This document shows, piece by piece, positions 1 to 14,130 of a stretch of 64,000 bases of DNA. The first letter of the stretch is position 1. Every line of letters begins with the position of its first letter. A model generated the notes under the pieces. That model was given only the letters and a program-made list of their open reading frames with translations, was not told where the DNA came from and did not search any database. The position numbers and the translations under genes are program-made. This DNA is from Pictodentalium vernedei (Eukaryota; Mollusca; Scaphopoda; Dentaliida; Dentaliidae), in contig CM062289.1 in NCBI GenBank assembly GCA_031216915.1, positions 447,912,910 through 447,976,909 on the forward strand, in the 5' to 3' direction.

Positions 1-3000
1 AGCCCACTCATGGGAGGGCCATACCCGTCTTGGCCATTGTTAAGTATAAAAATATACAAATTACTTTAAATTTATAATATTTTTACACTGTAAAGCAATG
101 GCCCATACTAGCTGAATCGTAAAAAGGTGGAGGGCCTAGGACTTCAGAATTAGTAGATCAACATACTTCCAATCCTGTAATCCAAGGTGAAAGGAAATTA
201 AAATTATTAGGAATTACATGTATGTCTCTCTATACAGTAATAGAGAAGACGCTTCATAAAAAGGAGCCCAGTTCAAGTAATTCCATAAACTTAGCATGAA
301 GAGTATGCTAATTGGATGTAACGAGTTCCCAATTTTTAAGGCTAGCACGGACTAAGCCCCAAAAATTAGAATGGCGTATTTGAGAATGAGAGAATATCCC
401 CCACAAACATACGCCACATACAATAAAACTCCAGCTGTATGCAGGATATAATTACAGACAAAACAGCTTCACTCATAGTTACATACTTATTAAGCTGGTG
501 GAGAGGTAAACCCCATCCCCACTTTTTCTGTTGAAGGAATCTTCAAAAAGAAAGGGGGAGCACTCTGGAATCAGTAAAAGTGGTACCAAAAAACAATATA
601 AATATTCGTCGAACAGGCACTCAGGTATTAATTTATTATTAATAAATGGTGCTTAATGCCATTTCAGAAGTTAGCGTCGATCTCGGTAATTAATACTCCC
701 CGCTATATAACATACACTGGAGATAGCATACGCAGATAGGACGAAAACCGGTGATATAATATATAACATACACATGTCCAGTCGAACCACAATGAACGAT
801 CTCTGGAGAGTAAACATACTTCCGAGGTAACCCAGAGGCAACCCCCTTCAGGTGTAAAATAAATTCCAGTGACAACACTCCCCTACGTGTACTATCCGAT
901 ATCTATGACACTGTAAATGTGCGAATATACGAGTTGAGTACCAACATTAATAGAAACCTGGATCTAGAAATGGAAGTAGGTATGATTAACAGGCTCCGAC
1001 ATGGACCGCCCCGAAATAATTCGTAATTTCTAAGGATCATAACATACAATAAAGCATCAGCCTAATAATTATTATGCGTGTGAGCATTAAAATCCCACAT
1101 GTAATCATCTGAATACCAGTTAACTGGCTAGGCAGCCTCCGAGGTACACAAAGACTAGCAATTTATTTATGATGAATTAAGCGCTCGTATATGACATATA
1201 GACGAATAATCAGAGGAAACCAACCAACTAAAAAGTGAATGTGCCCATGAGTTCACCATAGAACATGACCCAGCCGCAAATCGATAAGTGAAGAAATGCA
1301 TGTATGTATTTAAACTCATACTAGCCTTGCAGGAAGAAAACTACTTTTGGGGAATGTCCCATAACAGATACTTGAGAAGACTGATCCAAGGTTTCTGTGA
1401 CGACAGAGGTGCTACTAGTAGGATTCACAACAAGACTGTTTAATCTTAAACATAATCTACTGAATCAACTGAATTGGAGGATACACATATCCTATCATTC
1501 ATCTGCATGAGATCAGCAGAGCATCTACTGCATACGCTCAATAGTCTGGGCATGGTGACATGAACAACGGTAACTGATTGTTCCGGTGTGTTGCAAACAG
1601 ATCTATCATGGGGCAATCCCTCTAGTAGCAAATCTACCCAAATACTCGCTTGTTTGTTAAGCGTCCACTCCAATTGCAACAGGCGACCTTTCCGTATATG
1701 ACGGATAAAAAGATGAACATGATGATTCATGACGTATAGGAAAATCTTCTCCATTAGTTGGCATAATGGAAATGAATGGGTGCCGCCCTGGTTCCTGATG
1801 TACGATACTACTGTTGAGTTGTCCGACCAACTTGAACATAGACTTCCGACATTATGTGAATCCAATCTTGGAGCGCTAACTATATTGACATCATCTCTTG
1901 ATGTTTATGTGATTCTCCTGGAATAGAGGGTCCCAAAGACCCTGACACTTGAAGACTGCAGGACTTAGGGTCGCGCCCCAACCTGTCTGACTCACATCCG
2001 TCATAATCGTGAAAGCCGGATCCGGCAGTTGCAGCGGAACTCCCTGAGTCAACCATTGAATATCTGCCCAAATCTGAACCTTTGTTTTCTAGTTCCATTA
2101 AAATAATACTGGTTCAAACGAAAGTGTCTTCACACTCCAGTTCTGAGTAAAGAATTTCTGGAGGGGACGTGTGCGCAGACGACCCATCAGAATGAGATCC
2201 ACAGCCACTCTGCACAGCTCCAACAGTCGCATGAATTCCCTCACTATTAATGCGCCTGAGTGTAGACAAAAGCGAGCATAACAACTGACTAATTTCACTC
2301 TGGGTAACGGCAGACGAACCAGATTGTTGCGATCTCAAAGCTCATCCCCAAGTGAATAGATGACCTGTATGGAGCTAGATCCGACTTTTTCTCGTTTACG
2401 ATGAAACCGAGATGTCGGAGTAATAGAAGCAGACTCTGAACATCATTCTGAAGAATAATTCTGTTGCCGTATCCCTGTAGAAGGTCGTCCAAGTAAGCCG
2501 ACGTTACCACAGACGAATGAGCTCACAAGTATGACCTTACCAAGTTCACTATTATTCGAGTAAATGCCCAGGGGGCCAGATTCAGACCAAAGCATATTGC
2601 TCTGAACTGATGCACCTTCCCTTGTACGGCGAACCGCAGGTACTTTTATAATGCCAGATGATCCAGGACATGAAAGTACGCATCCTTAGCTCTATGCTTG
2701 CTGCATAGTCGATCATTCGAACGCTCGCTTTTACCGACCGAATGGTCTCCATAAATAAATTTTGGAGCCATGAGAAGCTTGTTATCCAGCTCAAGTCTAT
2801 TACCGGTAGGAACGAGCCATCTGGCTTTGGTACGAGGAACAGGTGACTGTAAAAATCTTGAGAATCCTGATTCTCGACGACCTGTATTGCTTCCTTTGAT
2901 AAGAGAGCTTATACCTCTGGTAGGAGAAACTCTCTTATGCAAGAATTTGATGGAAGATTTGTCCAACACGGACAACTTGTTAGTGGGGTTTTTGCTCGGA

Positions 3001-6000
3001 ATGATAGCTGTAAGCCATCAGAGACTACACTTCTCACCCACTGATCTTCCATGATTATGATCCAGATTTTTGCAGAGCTTGATAACCTTCTGCCAACTGG
3101 CCAGCAATAGAGGTCTAAAGCATCACCTGAATGACCTGCCAGGTTTATGGGAGGAGGAACCAAAAAACCTTGTCTAGTCGGCTGCGGGCTTCTGACCTAT
3201 ACTCCCGATCAGATCTATGCCCCTTTCCCGATTCACTATACTAACGACCTCTAGAGTAATTATACAAGATGTCTTGTACCCTCGTGAGGAGTTTCCTTTT
3301 GACATTTTTTTGTCTGGAACGCCCTCCTTTACTCTTGTCTGCTGAAGTAGGTCGTTGAAACACCGACTTCAAAAACAGAGCACTAGATGCTTTCTTAGTT
3401 GCCTGTTCATAGACTAACGAAAGCTAGCCATTGAAAATAAAATATCCGGAAACCAGAGCGACTCAGAGAGAGCTTTTCGCCTTGTCATCTTAACAGTGAT
3501 GACTATGCAAGGGCAGCATCACGTCTGATTAACTCCAGATTAGCCACTGTTAGGGTGGAGTTATATGTGGTATACATAATTGCCCTGGAAAGAACTCTAT
3601 GAGAGGTATGAACATCCTCAAATTCTTTCCCTTGAGACGTTGTGCCATAGCTCTTGTAAGGTGATCTGCGTAAGACATAACGTCCAAATTCGCTCTATTT
3701 GAAGAAATTGCCGTCTCAATTGTGTATGAGCGAATAGTGAATGATACAGGTTAGGATACCTCTAGATCCCCGGCCTGCTCATACGAATGCAGAATTCTCT
3801 GAACATCTTCCCCCGACCATTTTTAAATGAACCTGGTCCAAAAAAACGGTATGTATACGGAAGATGAAGATAAGAAACCGCCTTCTTCCTTGCACTCAAG
3901 AGGATAAATACGGAGTCGTCTATATGGCCGAAAGCCTGCAACACCTGCATAAACTGAACCAGAAAAGAAAGGACTTTCTCCTTTATCCGGATAAAGTCTG
4001 CGCCTAACGATGCCAGCAGTTTCTCTCTTGTCGTCGCAGCATTCTGATTCAGCGGAACAAAATCAGGGTAGTATTGATGGATGAAAACCATCGCAACCAT
4101 GTACTGTTTAGCAAGGGAAGGGTAATCCTCTTCCTTAACCCTTTCACCATCCGAGAGAATCAGTTGCGAATCTCGGTCCATTGCATCTGCGTGAACAGAT
4201 GACTGGACCGACCCAGCATCGTCCGACAGCTCAGATTTTGAGTCTGAGGGAGGCTGCATCTGCACTTGCTGGAATACTGCGATCAGCTGCGCAATCTGCG
4301 ACAGCAAGTCCATCATCGAGGTCTGAGCTGCGGTCTTCCGTTCCTTAGCCGCATGCTGCTCCTGGGGCGGTGTGTCAGAAATGGATCCTTTCTCAGAACG
4401 TCCTGATGATTAAGGCCTCGGCTCCCAAGCTATTGGATGGTTCGACTTCACAGGCGAAGAGTGGTTCCTTCTTCATGCAACAGGCTGGATATCCGAAGTC
4501 TGGTAGCTAGGATGCGTTCGTGTGTGCTCAAATAACGTAGCGGAGGACGCAGTGACTGAAGCCAACCCCGGCTGCAGACTAGATGGAGCGTCCCGAGCAG
4601 CGGGCGGACATATGCTCCTGCTTGTGCAAGTTTCCAACCAGAAAGCTTCATTTCGGCCTTGTGAAATGTAGCGGAGGAAGCCTTATCTGAAGCCGACCCT
4701 GGCTGCAGACTAACAGAGCGTCCCGAGTGGAGGGCGGACATATGCTTTGGCTTGTGCAAGTTTCTCAAAACAACATCTGACCCCAGATGTTGCTAGATTA
4801 GAGCGGGGGGCCTCGCCGAGTACAAGAACTTGCCGACTTCCTCCCTATTTCTGTCGTCGCTGGGTGAGCGATGTATATTATAGTGCTCGCTCTACCCAAT
4901 CCACTTCCTAGACCGCAACAGACTTACCTGGCTTCACAGCCCCCACGTATGGAGTACTGCTTCACCGGTCGAGCTAGCTGCTTTCAAGAGATTAAAACCT
5001 TTAACCAAAGGCCCTAACTCTTGCAATAATGAGCACTGCAGCTAGCTCTATATGCTCCATGGAGCGCGACGACGGTAGCACACTTGGATGGGTCTCAGAA
5101 TATCATCACCATATTCATGTTCCTCTGAAATAGAAACTGACAGAATGAAATAAAACATGGTGAGAGGCCCTGATCCTCAGAACCTTAGTGCCAACAACCT
5201 ACTGCGACACCGACTCCAACATCAGTCATCCCAGTGCAACACAAGAATGACAGGAGTCCGCAGGAATGTATCAGCTAAAGTCGATATCAGTCTTCCAAAC
5301 TCCACAACAATATATATATATATAACTGAGATACATGAATAATAGCAGTCACAATAAAATTCAAAATATTTTTTGTACACAAAAAATTTTGAAAAAATGC
5401 CCAAGTTCACAAAGGGAACATTAAGCGCCCAAGGGCATCCTGATAGAGCCTAAATGTGGACAAAATCCAAAATTTTTGAGCTACACTACTGGAATAATAA
5501 GCCATGTATCCAGAAGTATACTACTGTAAAAGAATATAAATGAAAGTGTCAATGACACTGTAGCTCAACTTGTTAAGACATGTACATGTATAGTATGTGA
5601 CACAGCAATGACAAACATCTAGGTAATGACCTGATAACTAAGGTACATATAAAGTATTGTAACGGTCTGTACATAAATACTGACCATGGCCTGTAACAAA
5701 TGTATACGTAAAGTATTGTAAAGGTGGGTGACAGTCAGATGCTAAACTAGAAAAGAAATACTTGAGTCCCAGAGTGAGTCTGACTGAACCCCAAAATATT
5801 TGTTCTCATAGCACAGTGATAACAAAGGCACCCCAAACAAAACACACTCATTCCTGTCCCGAGGGGAAAACAAAGGGACCCAAGAAGTTTTGTGAAGATC
5901 AGTTCATAAATAGGAGCTGTATAGAAGTTGTGACAAAAAACTGATTGGACCTAATTTCAGTACAAAATGGCCACTGGCAGTCATCTTGAATTTGGACTGC

Positions 6001-8090
6001 ACCCAGAAACACTCATTCTCGTCCCAAGGTGATAACAAAGGTACCCAAGAAGTTTTGTGAAGATCGGTTCGTAAATACAGACTCTAGCCCGAGTCGTATT
6101 GACATGTGCACTTACAGTGTATAAGTAGCACTGAATAAATCAAAGTTCATCTAATTTGCATAATTTCTGCACGAGAAAAAAACCTGTATTATATGTGATG
6201 TATTCCATGTTACTAAACATTCATACAGAATTTTATTCAAATCAGAACTTTCATACAGAAGTTCTGTACAAAAGACTGATTGCACTAAGTTTGGTACAAA
6301 CTGGCTGCTGGTGGCCATCTTGAATTTTGGACCACACCCCAAAACACTTGTTCTCATCCCACGGTGATAACAAAGGTACCCAAGAAGTTTCGTAAAGATT
6401 GGTTCATAAATACGGCCTCCAGCCTGAGCCATATAGAAGTTGTGTACAAAAAACTGATTAGACCTAATTTCGGTACATAATGGCCACTGGCAGCCACCTT
6501 GAATTTTAGACCGCACCCAGAAACACTTGTTCTCGTCCCAAGGTGATAACAAAGGTACCCAAGACGTTTCGTGAAGATCGGTTCATAAATACAGACTCTA
6601 GCCCGAGCCGTATTGATTCTGCACAAGAAAAAAACCCGTATTATAGGTGATGTATCCCATGGTACTAAACATTCACACAAAAAATTATTCAAATCAGCGC
6701 TTTCATATGGAAGTTCTGTGCAAAAATCTGATTGCACCTAATTTTGTACAAAATGGCTGCCAGCAGCTATTTTGAATTTCGGACCATACCCAAAAACACT
6801 TGTTCTCATCCCATGGTGATACCAAAGGTACCCAAGAAGTTTTGTAAAGATCGGTTCATAAATACGGCCTCTAGCCCGAGCCGTATTGGCATTTGCACTT
6901 ATAGTGCTGAAAGTAACACTAAAAAACATCAAAGTTAGTCCAATTTGCATAATTTACGCATGAGAAAAAACCCCGTATTATATGTGATGTATCCCATGGT
7001 ACTATACATTCACACAAAAAATTATTCAAATCAGCGCTTTCATCTGCGCAAAAAACGGATTGCACCTAATTTTGTACAAAATGGCTGCCAGCAGCCAACT
7101 TGAATTTCGGATCGGACCCCAAAACATTCGTTCTCGTCCCACAGTCATAATAAAGGTACCCAAGAAGTTTCGTAAAGATCGGTTCATAAATGCGGTCTCC
7201 AGCCTGAGCCGTATTGAATTGTTGACGGACAGACGAATGACTGGCCATGGCATAAGCTCAAATTTGGCTTTGCCAAAGTTGAGCTAAAAACTACCTATAT
7301 ACGAGGACGCTGACAATGTAAACAACGTCAATGTAAACAAGACATCATGCACACAAAAAGGCTCAAAGTCAGAATCAATTGAAATGCTATCAGATGCAAA
7401 GCTAGATCTTCTATACGAAGAAAAAACGATACATCGGATAGAAGATGAAAGACTAAACAGCCCAAAACCCCTAGGGTGAGGACGTAACCCTGGGGAAGAA
7501 ACAGAATAATATTCTGTGACAAATGTAAAACTCCCAAGAAATTTAATAAAAAATTTCAATAAAAATTAGCCAGAAAGCCTAAGAGTTTAACAGGAAGGGG
7601 TTCATGGAAGGATAGGGAAGGAGTAGTTAACAAACAGTGGAATAATCACTCTCAAAAATGATGACGTCAGGCATATGTCCTGAAATTGGGAAACATAAAA
7701 TAATTTTATAAATATTATAAAGTTACAGCCCTGAACGTCCAAAAACACCGTTGAACACTTTCTTCATCCATTAACAGCCTTGTATCCACCAATTCTTGCA
7801 TTGATTTGTGCCTAGCATGCTCAAAAAAGGAGATTTTAAATCACAGATGTCATTTCATTGTTGATGACTTTAGAGCTAAACAAAGAATGATGTTGGCGCC
7901 AATTGCGGTCACTTCCTGATGACTGCGCATGCGTGGAGAGCAAATGTGTGGAGGGCCAGATAGGACTTCTAATTTTCGGTTTTGCAAGCAAATTTGGGGG
8001 ATTGGGGGGGTTCAAAATTTGTGTTTGGCCTTTAATAACTTTAAGTTAAGCACCAGCTAGTCTGGGCCATTGGTTTACAGTGTAAAAATA
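1..8090 (-). mobile_element. DIRS-type tyrosine-recombinase retroelement, copy E (old, decayed, runs off the left edge)
   Basis: The left edge holds an internal complementary region (about 32-118) like those of copies A-D. The right edge is an inverted terminal repeat ending near 8090. Parts run right to left: gag-like remnant about 3240-5150 and reverse transcriptase/RNase H remnant about 1450-3170, where a YLDD-type RT motif and DIRS-like RNase H similarity are still readable. The tyrosine-recombinase zone towards the left is barely recognisable. A Helentron-like element (5541-7288) was inserted near its 5' end. It is clearly broken in many places and more divergent than A-D, so it is the oldest copy here or belongs to a sister subfamily. 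Its right flank is half of a piggyBac-like MITE, showing that it inserted into that MITE. Confidence 0.8.
5541..7288 (+). mobile_element. Helentron-associated (HINE/pearl-like) non-autonomous element, copy 1a
   Basis: The element starts with TGAAAGTGTCAATGACACT and a TAGCTCAACTTGT segment. It ends with a small hairpin (TTTGGCTTTGCCAAA) followed by GTTGAGCTAA. The two ends share an inverted TAGCTCAACTT motif, and there is no obvious target duplication. The core is an imperfect tandem array whose anchor GGTGATAACAAAGGTACCC recurs near 6030, 6363, 6541 and 6815, and in variant form near 7143, so spacing varies between about 180 and 330 bp. Known Helentron-derived elements share sub-terminal inverted repeats, a 3' hairpin and a minisatellite core. 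No protein is encoded. It lies inside DIRS copy E and is therefore younger than it. Confidence 0.65.
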
Positions 8091-8171
8091 TGAAAAAATA
8101 ATGAAAACTAAATGGTTATTTGTTCAAGTAACACTGGCCGCTTTTGGTCATTACGTTGGGTAAAGGGTTAA
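8091..8171. mobile_element. Right half of a piggyBac-like hairpin MITE (target of DIRS copy E)
   Basis: This stretch reads as one arm of the MITE family seen complete at 41843-42086, ending GTTGGGTAAAGGG followed by TTAA. The other arm should lie beyond the left edge, on the far side of DIRS copy E. The CCC terminus and TTAA flank are the piggyBac superfamily hallmark. Confidence 0.65.
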
Positions 8172-8289
8172 TATAAATGCAATTCTTATAGAATTATTTA
8201 TACAATTACTGCTGGCTAGATTATACCACTTTAGTACAAAACTAATTTGTGTTATGAAGGAAACTATAACAAGCTGAAATACACTTTAC

Positions 8290-8398
8290 CTTATCAATAT
8301 CAGAGTGCTGATCATCAAAGACTTTATACCACTGTCTTAATTTGATTCGCAGCTTCTCTTCCCACGTATGATATGACATCATCTTCTTTTTATCAAAT
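8290..8398 (-). CDS. Exon of a bromodomain (KIAA2026/BRD10-like) gene, last exon in the window
   Basis: On the minus strand an acceptor (CTTTTCAAAG) precedes the exon and a donor (AAG|gtaaagtg) follows it. The 109-bp exon begins with one base that completes the split Lys codon left by the exon at 25486-25646, then reads 36 codons beginning FDKKKMMSYHTWEEKLRIKL and continuing RQWYKVFDDQHSDIDK. This matches the end of the helical region after the bromodomain in KIAA2026/BRD10-type proteins, including the Y-x-x-W-E-E-x-L-R pattern and the QWY motif. The exon ends in phase 0. No continuation is visible to the left, so the next intron exceeds 8 kb. Exon boundaries are well supported; the family name is from memory of related proteins. 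Confidence 0.85.
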
Positions 8399-8852
8399 CT
8401 TTGAAAAGAAGAAATACAGAAGTAGATATAATAATACAAACTTCATTTTTATCTCACACATTCAAATCTATATATTGTAATCAAGAGGATGGCGATAAAC
8501 ACGAAGTACAGTAGAATCCTCTTAATTGAATATCCATTTTGCGATTGAAAGTTAAAAAATTTATAGTAATTTCTATATTTTTTATACTTACCAATGACCC
8601 AGACATAGCTGGTGCTAACTCTTAAAATATAGGGCCAAACACAAATTTTGCCCCCCAATCCCCAAAATTTGCATCTAAAACCAAAGAAAACATGTCCTGA
8701 AAGGCCCTCCACACTTCACCTCTACTGCGCATGCGCAGTGTCAAGGACGTTCCGAAATTGGCGCCATTAATCATTCTAATAACCAGTGCCTGGTAAGCGC
8801 TATGTACTCAGCGGGGAGGCAAGAGTTCCCAACTCCTGGGAGGGCCATCCCC

Positions 8853-8941
8853 GTCTGGGTCATTGGTAAGTATAAAAAATATAGAAATTACTATAAATTT
8901 TTTAACATTTTTATACTGTACCAATGACCCAGACATAGCTG
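8853..8941. repeat. Internal complementary region of DIRS copy A
   Basis: Bases 8853-8906 are the exact reverse complement of the left end (8551-8604). Bases 8907-8941 are the reverse complement of the right end, apart from one base. The segment therefore spells the joined ends, as a circle junction would. In the DIRS-1 replication model this region templates completion of the termini. It shares a private base change with the left end (8573 and 8884). Confidence 0.85.
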
Positions 8942-11929
8942 AATAGTAAAAAGGCTGGAGGGCCAAGGACATAGAGCAAAATGGAATACGCTCAATAATA
9001 TAAAATAGAGTCATCCCCTGTAGGGAAAAAGAAGTAATAGGCTTTACATGTATCTTTCTTATTTATGATAAATTAGAAAGATACAACACGTTCCAAAATT
9101 GAGCTTCATACATCCATGTACTCTATTAATATCCAATATAATCCTTATACTAATAATTTTTAAAGTAAGCCAATAAAGAAAGTAAGTCTAGAGAATAGAG
9201 ACCCTTATACTCCTTAAAAGTGTCTGAGGATTGCATAATCATGTCCGTTGACATATGCAATATTCAAAAGCTATACTTTAAAAACTAAGACTTAAATGAA
9301 TTTTTAAAACATAAACTTCTCACTAAACAACCATCCCAATAACAGCTCAGAATAACTAACTCCGGAGGAGGTATCCCCTTGTTTTCATAGTAAAACAGGT
9401 GACCCAAGGGAACACCCTCCCCCCCCCCCCCCCTTTTTCTTGCCCTGGGTCAAATAGCCCAGAGCGAAGAGGGCAGCAGAACTGAGACACTGCCGAAACA
9501 GACAGCCTACCTAGCTATAGTAGCAACTGTTAAGTGAATAACATTCTGAGCAGTAGATAATAGACCTAACAATAGAGGCCTCCAGAAATGGACTCGATAT
9601 TTCTGAGATAAAAATTCATGAAAGTGGATGGCTGAGCGCAATGAGCAGCCTTCAAAAATCTATAATAGCGACACTATTAATGTAAGCCCAAGATGTAGAA
9701 GAACTCTTACTTCATGAGCCGAAATCTTAAACACAACTGCTGAGTCAATGATATACCCTAAGCAGTACCGATAGTTAATAGAATCCATTAACAATAGAAT
9801 GGAGCGTAACGTCCTTCTACTAGGCATCAAAGACAGAAGAAGCTTACGCCCATAGTAATAAACAGATATCTGTTTATAAATACATAAACTCTAACCGGAA
9901 AGAGTAAAGGCCTATGCCCGTACGAAGACGGAAGGACCTTAATAACAATAGGTTCCGGATATTAGGAGCCTAACTCTTATGCAAAAATCCAACCTAAATA
10001 GTAACGGAAGTAGTGATTCAGAAACTACGAAAGTGAAAATCATCCATCGATAGTGCATGAAACTCACTGACTCTTCAGTAAAAGAGAAACCAACAGAATT
10101 ACTGTCTAAAAGGTCAGAATTTGAAAACTACTGTTTCCAGAGGCTCAAATGATTACTTAGCTAAAAAGAACCAAAGTTAAATTCCATATAGGAATTTAAT
10201 CTAAAGATTCTAAGTCTATTTATCAAGAAGTTACTAACTGACTTAGATAAAGAGAGATAAGACTCAATTGTAAACTATCCTAGAGTGCATAGGTATGAGG
10301 TAATATAAACCTATAACCTTAATAATAACAGGCTGCAGTAGATCTTGTGAAACAAGTATACTAAAAAATTGCAATGAGTAGTATGGAGGGATCAACAATA
10401 TGAACATAATGATCCCTACACCAACGATGGAAGAGCCTCCACTTTAGCCGCATAGAATAGCGAAGAAGAGGATCTCCTATAGTAAGAAATCGCGTCCAAA
10501 GCTCGTCCAGTACAATGCTTACAATGCAATACAGACCACACAACGGAATACATGAAGGTTGCGACCCTGCGGGTTGTGATAAAGATGACACGATTTACCC
10601 AGTGAAAAAAGATCCTCACATTGAGGAAGATTCACGTTAAGTCCCACAGTAGACAACAGAGTAAATTACCCATGGTCTCTGTGAAGATAGAGATGCTATC
10701 AACAGAAATGTATTGTGGTTGTTTATCTTAGCAATACCTGCTGAAACAACAGTGCCGGAGGATACGCGTACCCTATCATTCCGTCCTATAGATCAATAGA
10801 GCGTTAACAACATTAGCTCAGAGATCCGGACAAGCCAACACATACGTCTGCAATTGATTAGCAAGCTGTGTCGTAAATAAATCATCATTGGGCGCTCCCA
10901 TAGATAGCAAATCTGATTGAATACTTGTTTGTTGAGAGTCCATTCTGACAGCAACAAGCGACCCCTAAGTGAACGGGAGTCCGGTAAAACAATCAGACGA
11001 CCCGGAATATGACGGACCAAAACAGAACTTGGTGTACTATAACCAACAGACGGATTCTTTCCATTAAATTGAATAACGGAAACGAAAGAGTGCCTCCCTG
11101 GTTCCGGAGATACGCCACTACTGTCGAATTAACGGACAGGATTTGGGCATGCGTTTCTGAATAATGTTCATGCAATGACATAAAGCAAGCCTAAAAAACA
11201 TTATTCCGCGGAAGATAATTGGTTGCTAAGAGACTGCGGAACCCAAAGACCCTGGCACTTCGAATCCGTTGGGATCAGTATTATCTCCCAATCTGTTTGA
11301 CTGGCAACCGTCATAACAGCAACACTCGGGTCCGGCAACTGCAGTGGCACTCTCTGAGTCAACCACCGAATGTTTGCCCCAATCTGAATCTCTTGTAACA
11401 CTAGATAGACAAGAGAACGTGTAAATCGAGCAATTCATGGATTGCCGAAAAGTTGCCGTCGAAGAGAAGCTTCTCCGAGAACGAAGCGACTCTGAGAGAG
11501 TTCTTAACCTTACTATCCACACGCGTGGATGTAGCTAGGGCTGCATCACGTCTAACCAACTCCAATCCGCCACTGAAGGGCGGAGTTATACGTGAACAAA
11601 CTACTGCCCTCAAAAGAAATTACATTGAGAATAATATCTCGTAAATCTTTTCTTCAAGGCGTAATGATAACGCCTCACGTATGATAAAGCGTCTAAGTTA
11701 AGTCTACTAGACATCATTGCCGTTTCCAACATTGAAGTTGGAAAAGACATAGACGGCGAAAAAGAATATTTCCAGTCTTTAACCACACCGTCTAGACGCA
11801 TATGAACTCTCGGTATGCCCTGCACTGCCAAAATAAACTATTCGTATAAATGATAAAACGGCAGAAATGAGCAACGCGGACAAGAAACTAAACTATCATG
11901 CTTAGTAGCAGGCTTGTATGCATATATAG

Positions 11930-14130
11930 CGTCGAAAAATAAAACACATGTTGTAATGAAATTATTGGACTGCGTCGGTAAGTCAGGGACAATGTCCCCG
12001 AACTGATCGAAAATTCCAAGTCCAATGACGCTATAAGTCTCTTATCCAACATCGCAGCAATGTAGTCCGAAATAACAATCACTGGAAGATAATGCCAGAA
12101 GATATGAATGGCAGCTTCCGATACTACAAAAGGGAAAACTCGAAATCTTTCGAATCCCTTTCGCTATCCTGTCGGACCCTATAAAGCGTTCAGTCGTCCG
12201 TACCTGATACAACCGCGGACCACACCGACCCAGCGCCGTCGGATAATTCCTGATTCGACCAAGAAACAGTCAATTGCTGGGATGCTGCGAAACAACTGTG
12301 CTAACTCGGATAGCACGTCCGTCACTGAGGCCTGAGGAGAAGCGGTCCTACAATGCATTGCCGCTGGAAGCTCCGTGATCGTTACCCCGTGTATACTACC
12401 AATATGCGAGCAAACGGAGTGTATAGGCCTCGTGTCCCTTGGCTACCGGATGGCGCGACCTATTCGCCGTGGAATCACTGAATGACGAAACTGATCGGAT
12501 ACTCGAGGTCACGTAGCCAATGTGCGGTCGTGTGCCCTGCTGTGAGGATGAGGAAGCATTATGGACAGTCTCTCGGACTGTCAATATAATGGAGCGTCCC
12601 GACCGACAGACATATGCTCCGAATGTAAAATATCAGAACCACAACATGTGGTCCCCTATGTTGTTGGACGAGATAGGGACCTCTCTCGCTCACAGCCCAG
12701 ACGGACCTGGACAAGCCAGGAACCGGACTAACAGGCTTCCTCCGATCTGTCCTCAATCTGCCGTCACTGGGTGAGTACTAAAGTAATTAAAGTGCTCGCA
12801 TCACCCAAATCTCCTTCCTAGACCGCAACGGACGAACCCGGCAGCCGAACCATTCGATGAATTCACGCTACACCGGGTGAGCTAGCGAATGTCACTCCAT
12901 AGGCGATAGACATATTCCATGGGCACTTATTGCCGCTAGCTCTTCATTAACTATGACGACAGAGGCACACTATTGAAAGACATCTCCATAACTTTGCGAA
13001 CAAGAAACCAGAAATGCTTGGTTATAGCAAGCATATAATAATAATATATATAGCGTCGTTCAATAATTCGAAAGTTTGTGTGACATTATTGGACTATGTC
13101 GGAACTGAGGGACGATGCCCCTGAACCGAACCAAAAATTTCTAAGTCCACCGACGCTATCAGTTTCTTATCCGGCATCGCAGCAATCTGGTCCGACGAAA
13201 GAAGCTGTAGAAGACCAAGTCAGATGACATACACAACAGCATATGTTGTTCCGAAAGGGAAAGCTCGAAATCCTCCAAATCCCTTTTGGTATCCCGTCGG
13301 ACTGGATGAAATTTTCGGACGTCCGTACCCGCTTCCGCGGAGCGTCCCGACCCAGCATCCTCGGATAAAAAATATGCGACAGATTCAGTTGATGCTGGGA
13401 TGCTGCGATAAACTGTGCTATTTAGGAAAGCACGTCCGTTCCCGAGGCCTGTGCAGTAGCGGTCTTACGATGCATTGTCGCCGGAAGCTCCGTGTACGTC
13501 GACTCCCGCACACTTCCTATGCGAACGTCCGGAGTCTGCAGACCTCGTGTCCCTGGCTACCGGATGGTGTGACCTGATCGCCGATGAATCTCTGACTGGC
13601 GAAGCTGACTGGATATCCGTGGTCACGTAGCCAAGAGCGGTCGTGTGCGCTACCATGAGAATGAGGAAGCCTTATTGACAGTCTACTCCGGACTGACTAT
13701 ATGTCGGAGCGTCCCGAACGACGGACGTATGCTCCAAATGCGAAACATTTTGTACCACAACGTCTGGGGCCAGATGTTGTTGTACGAGAGAGGGGCCTCT
13801 CTCGCTCGCCGTCCGGATGGACCAGAACGAGCTATGAACCGGACTAAAAGGCTTCCTCCGTTCTCCCTCCGATCCGCCGTCACTGGGTGTGCATTAGGTT
13901 GATTTATAGTGCTCGCATCACCCCAAAATTTCTTCTAGACCGCAACGGACGAACCCGGCTGCCGAACCATTCGGTGAATGGACGCTACACCGGGCGAGCT
14001 AGCGGACATCAAAGGCCGTCGAACCTACTAGGGTCCTCTTAGGCAATTGGCGTATTTACATGAGCACTTTTCCGCTAGCCCTTCATTAATTGTGACGACG
14101 GAGGCACACTGTTGGAAGACATCACAGATA
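11930..14130 (-). repeat. Tandem duplication of about 1.12 kb in the gag-like region of copy A
   Basis: Two diverged copies of the same gag-like segment lie head to tail. For example, the ATATAGCGTCG landmark occurs near 11924 and 13047, and the GAGCTAGCG landmark near 12869 and 13998. The same duplication is present in copies B and C; copy D has one unit (about 52530-53580). It marks A, B and C as one sublineage. Confidence 0.75.
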
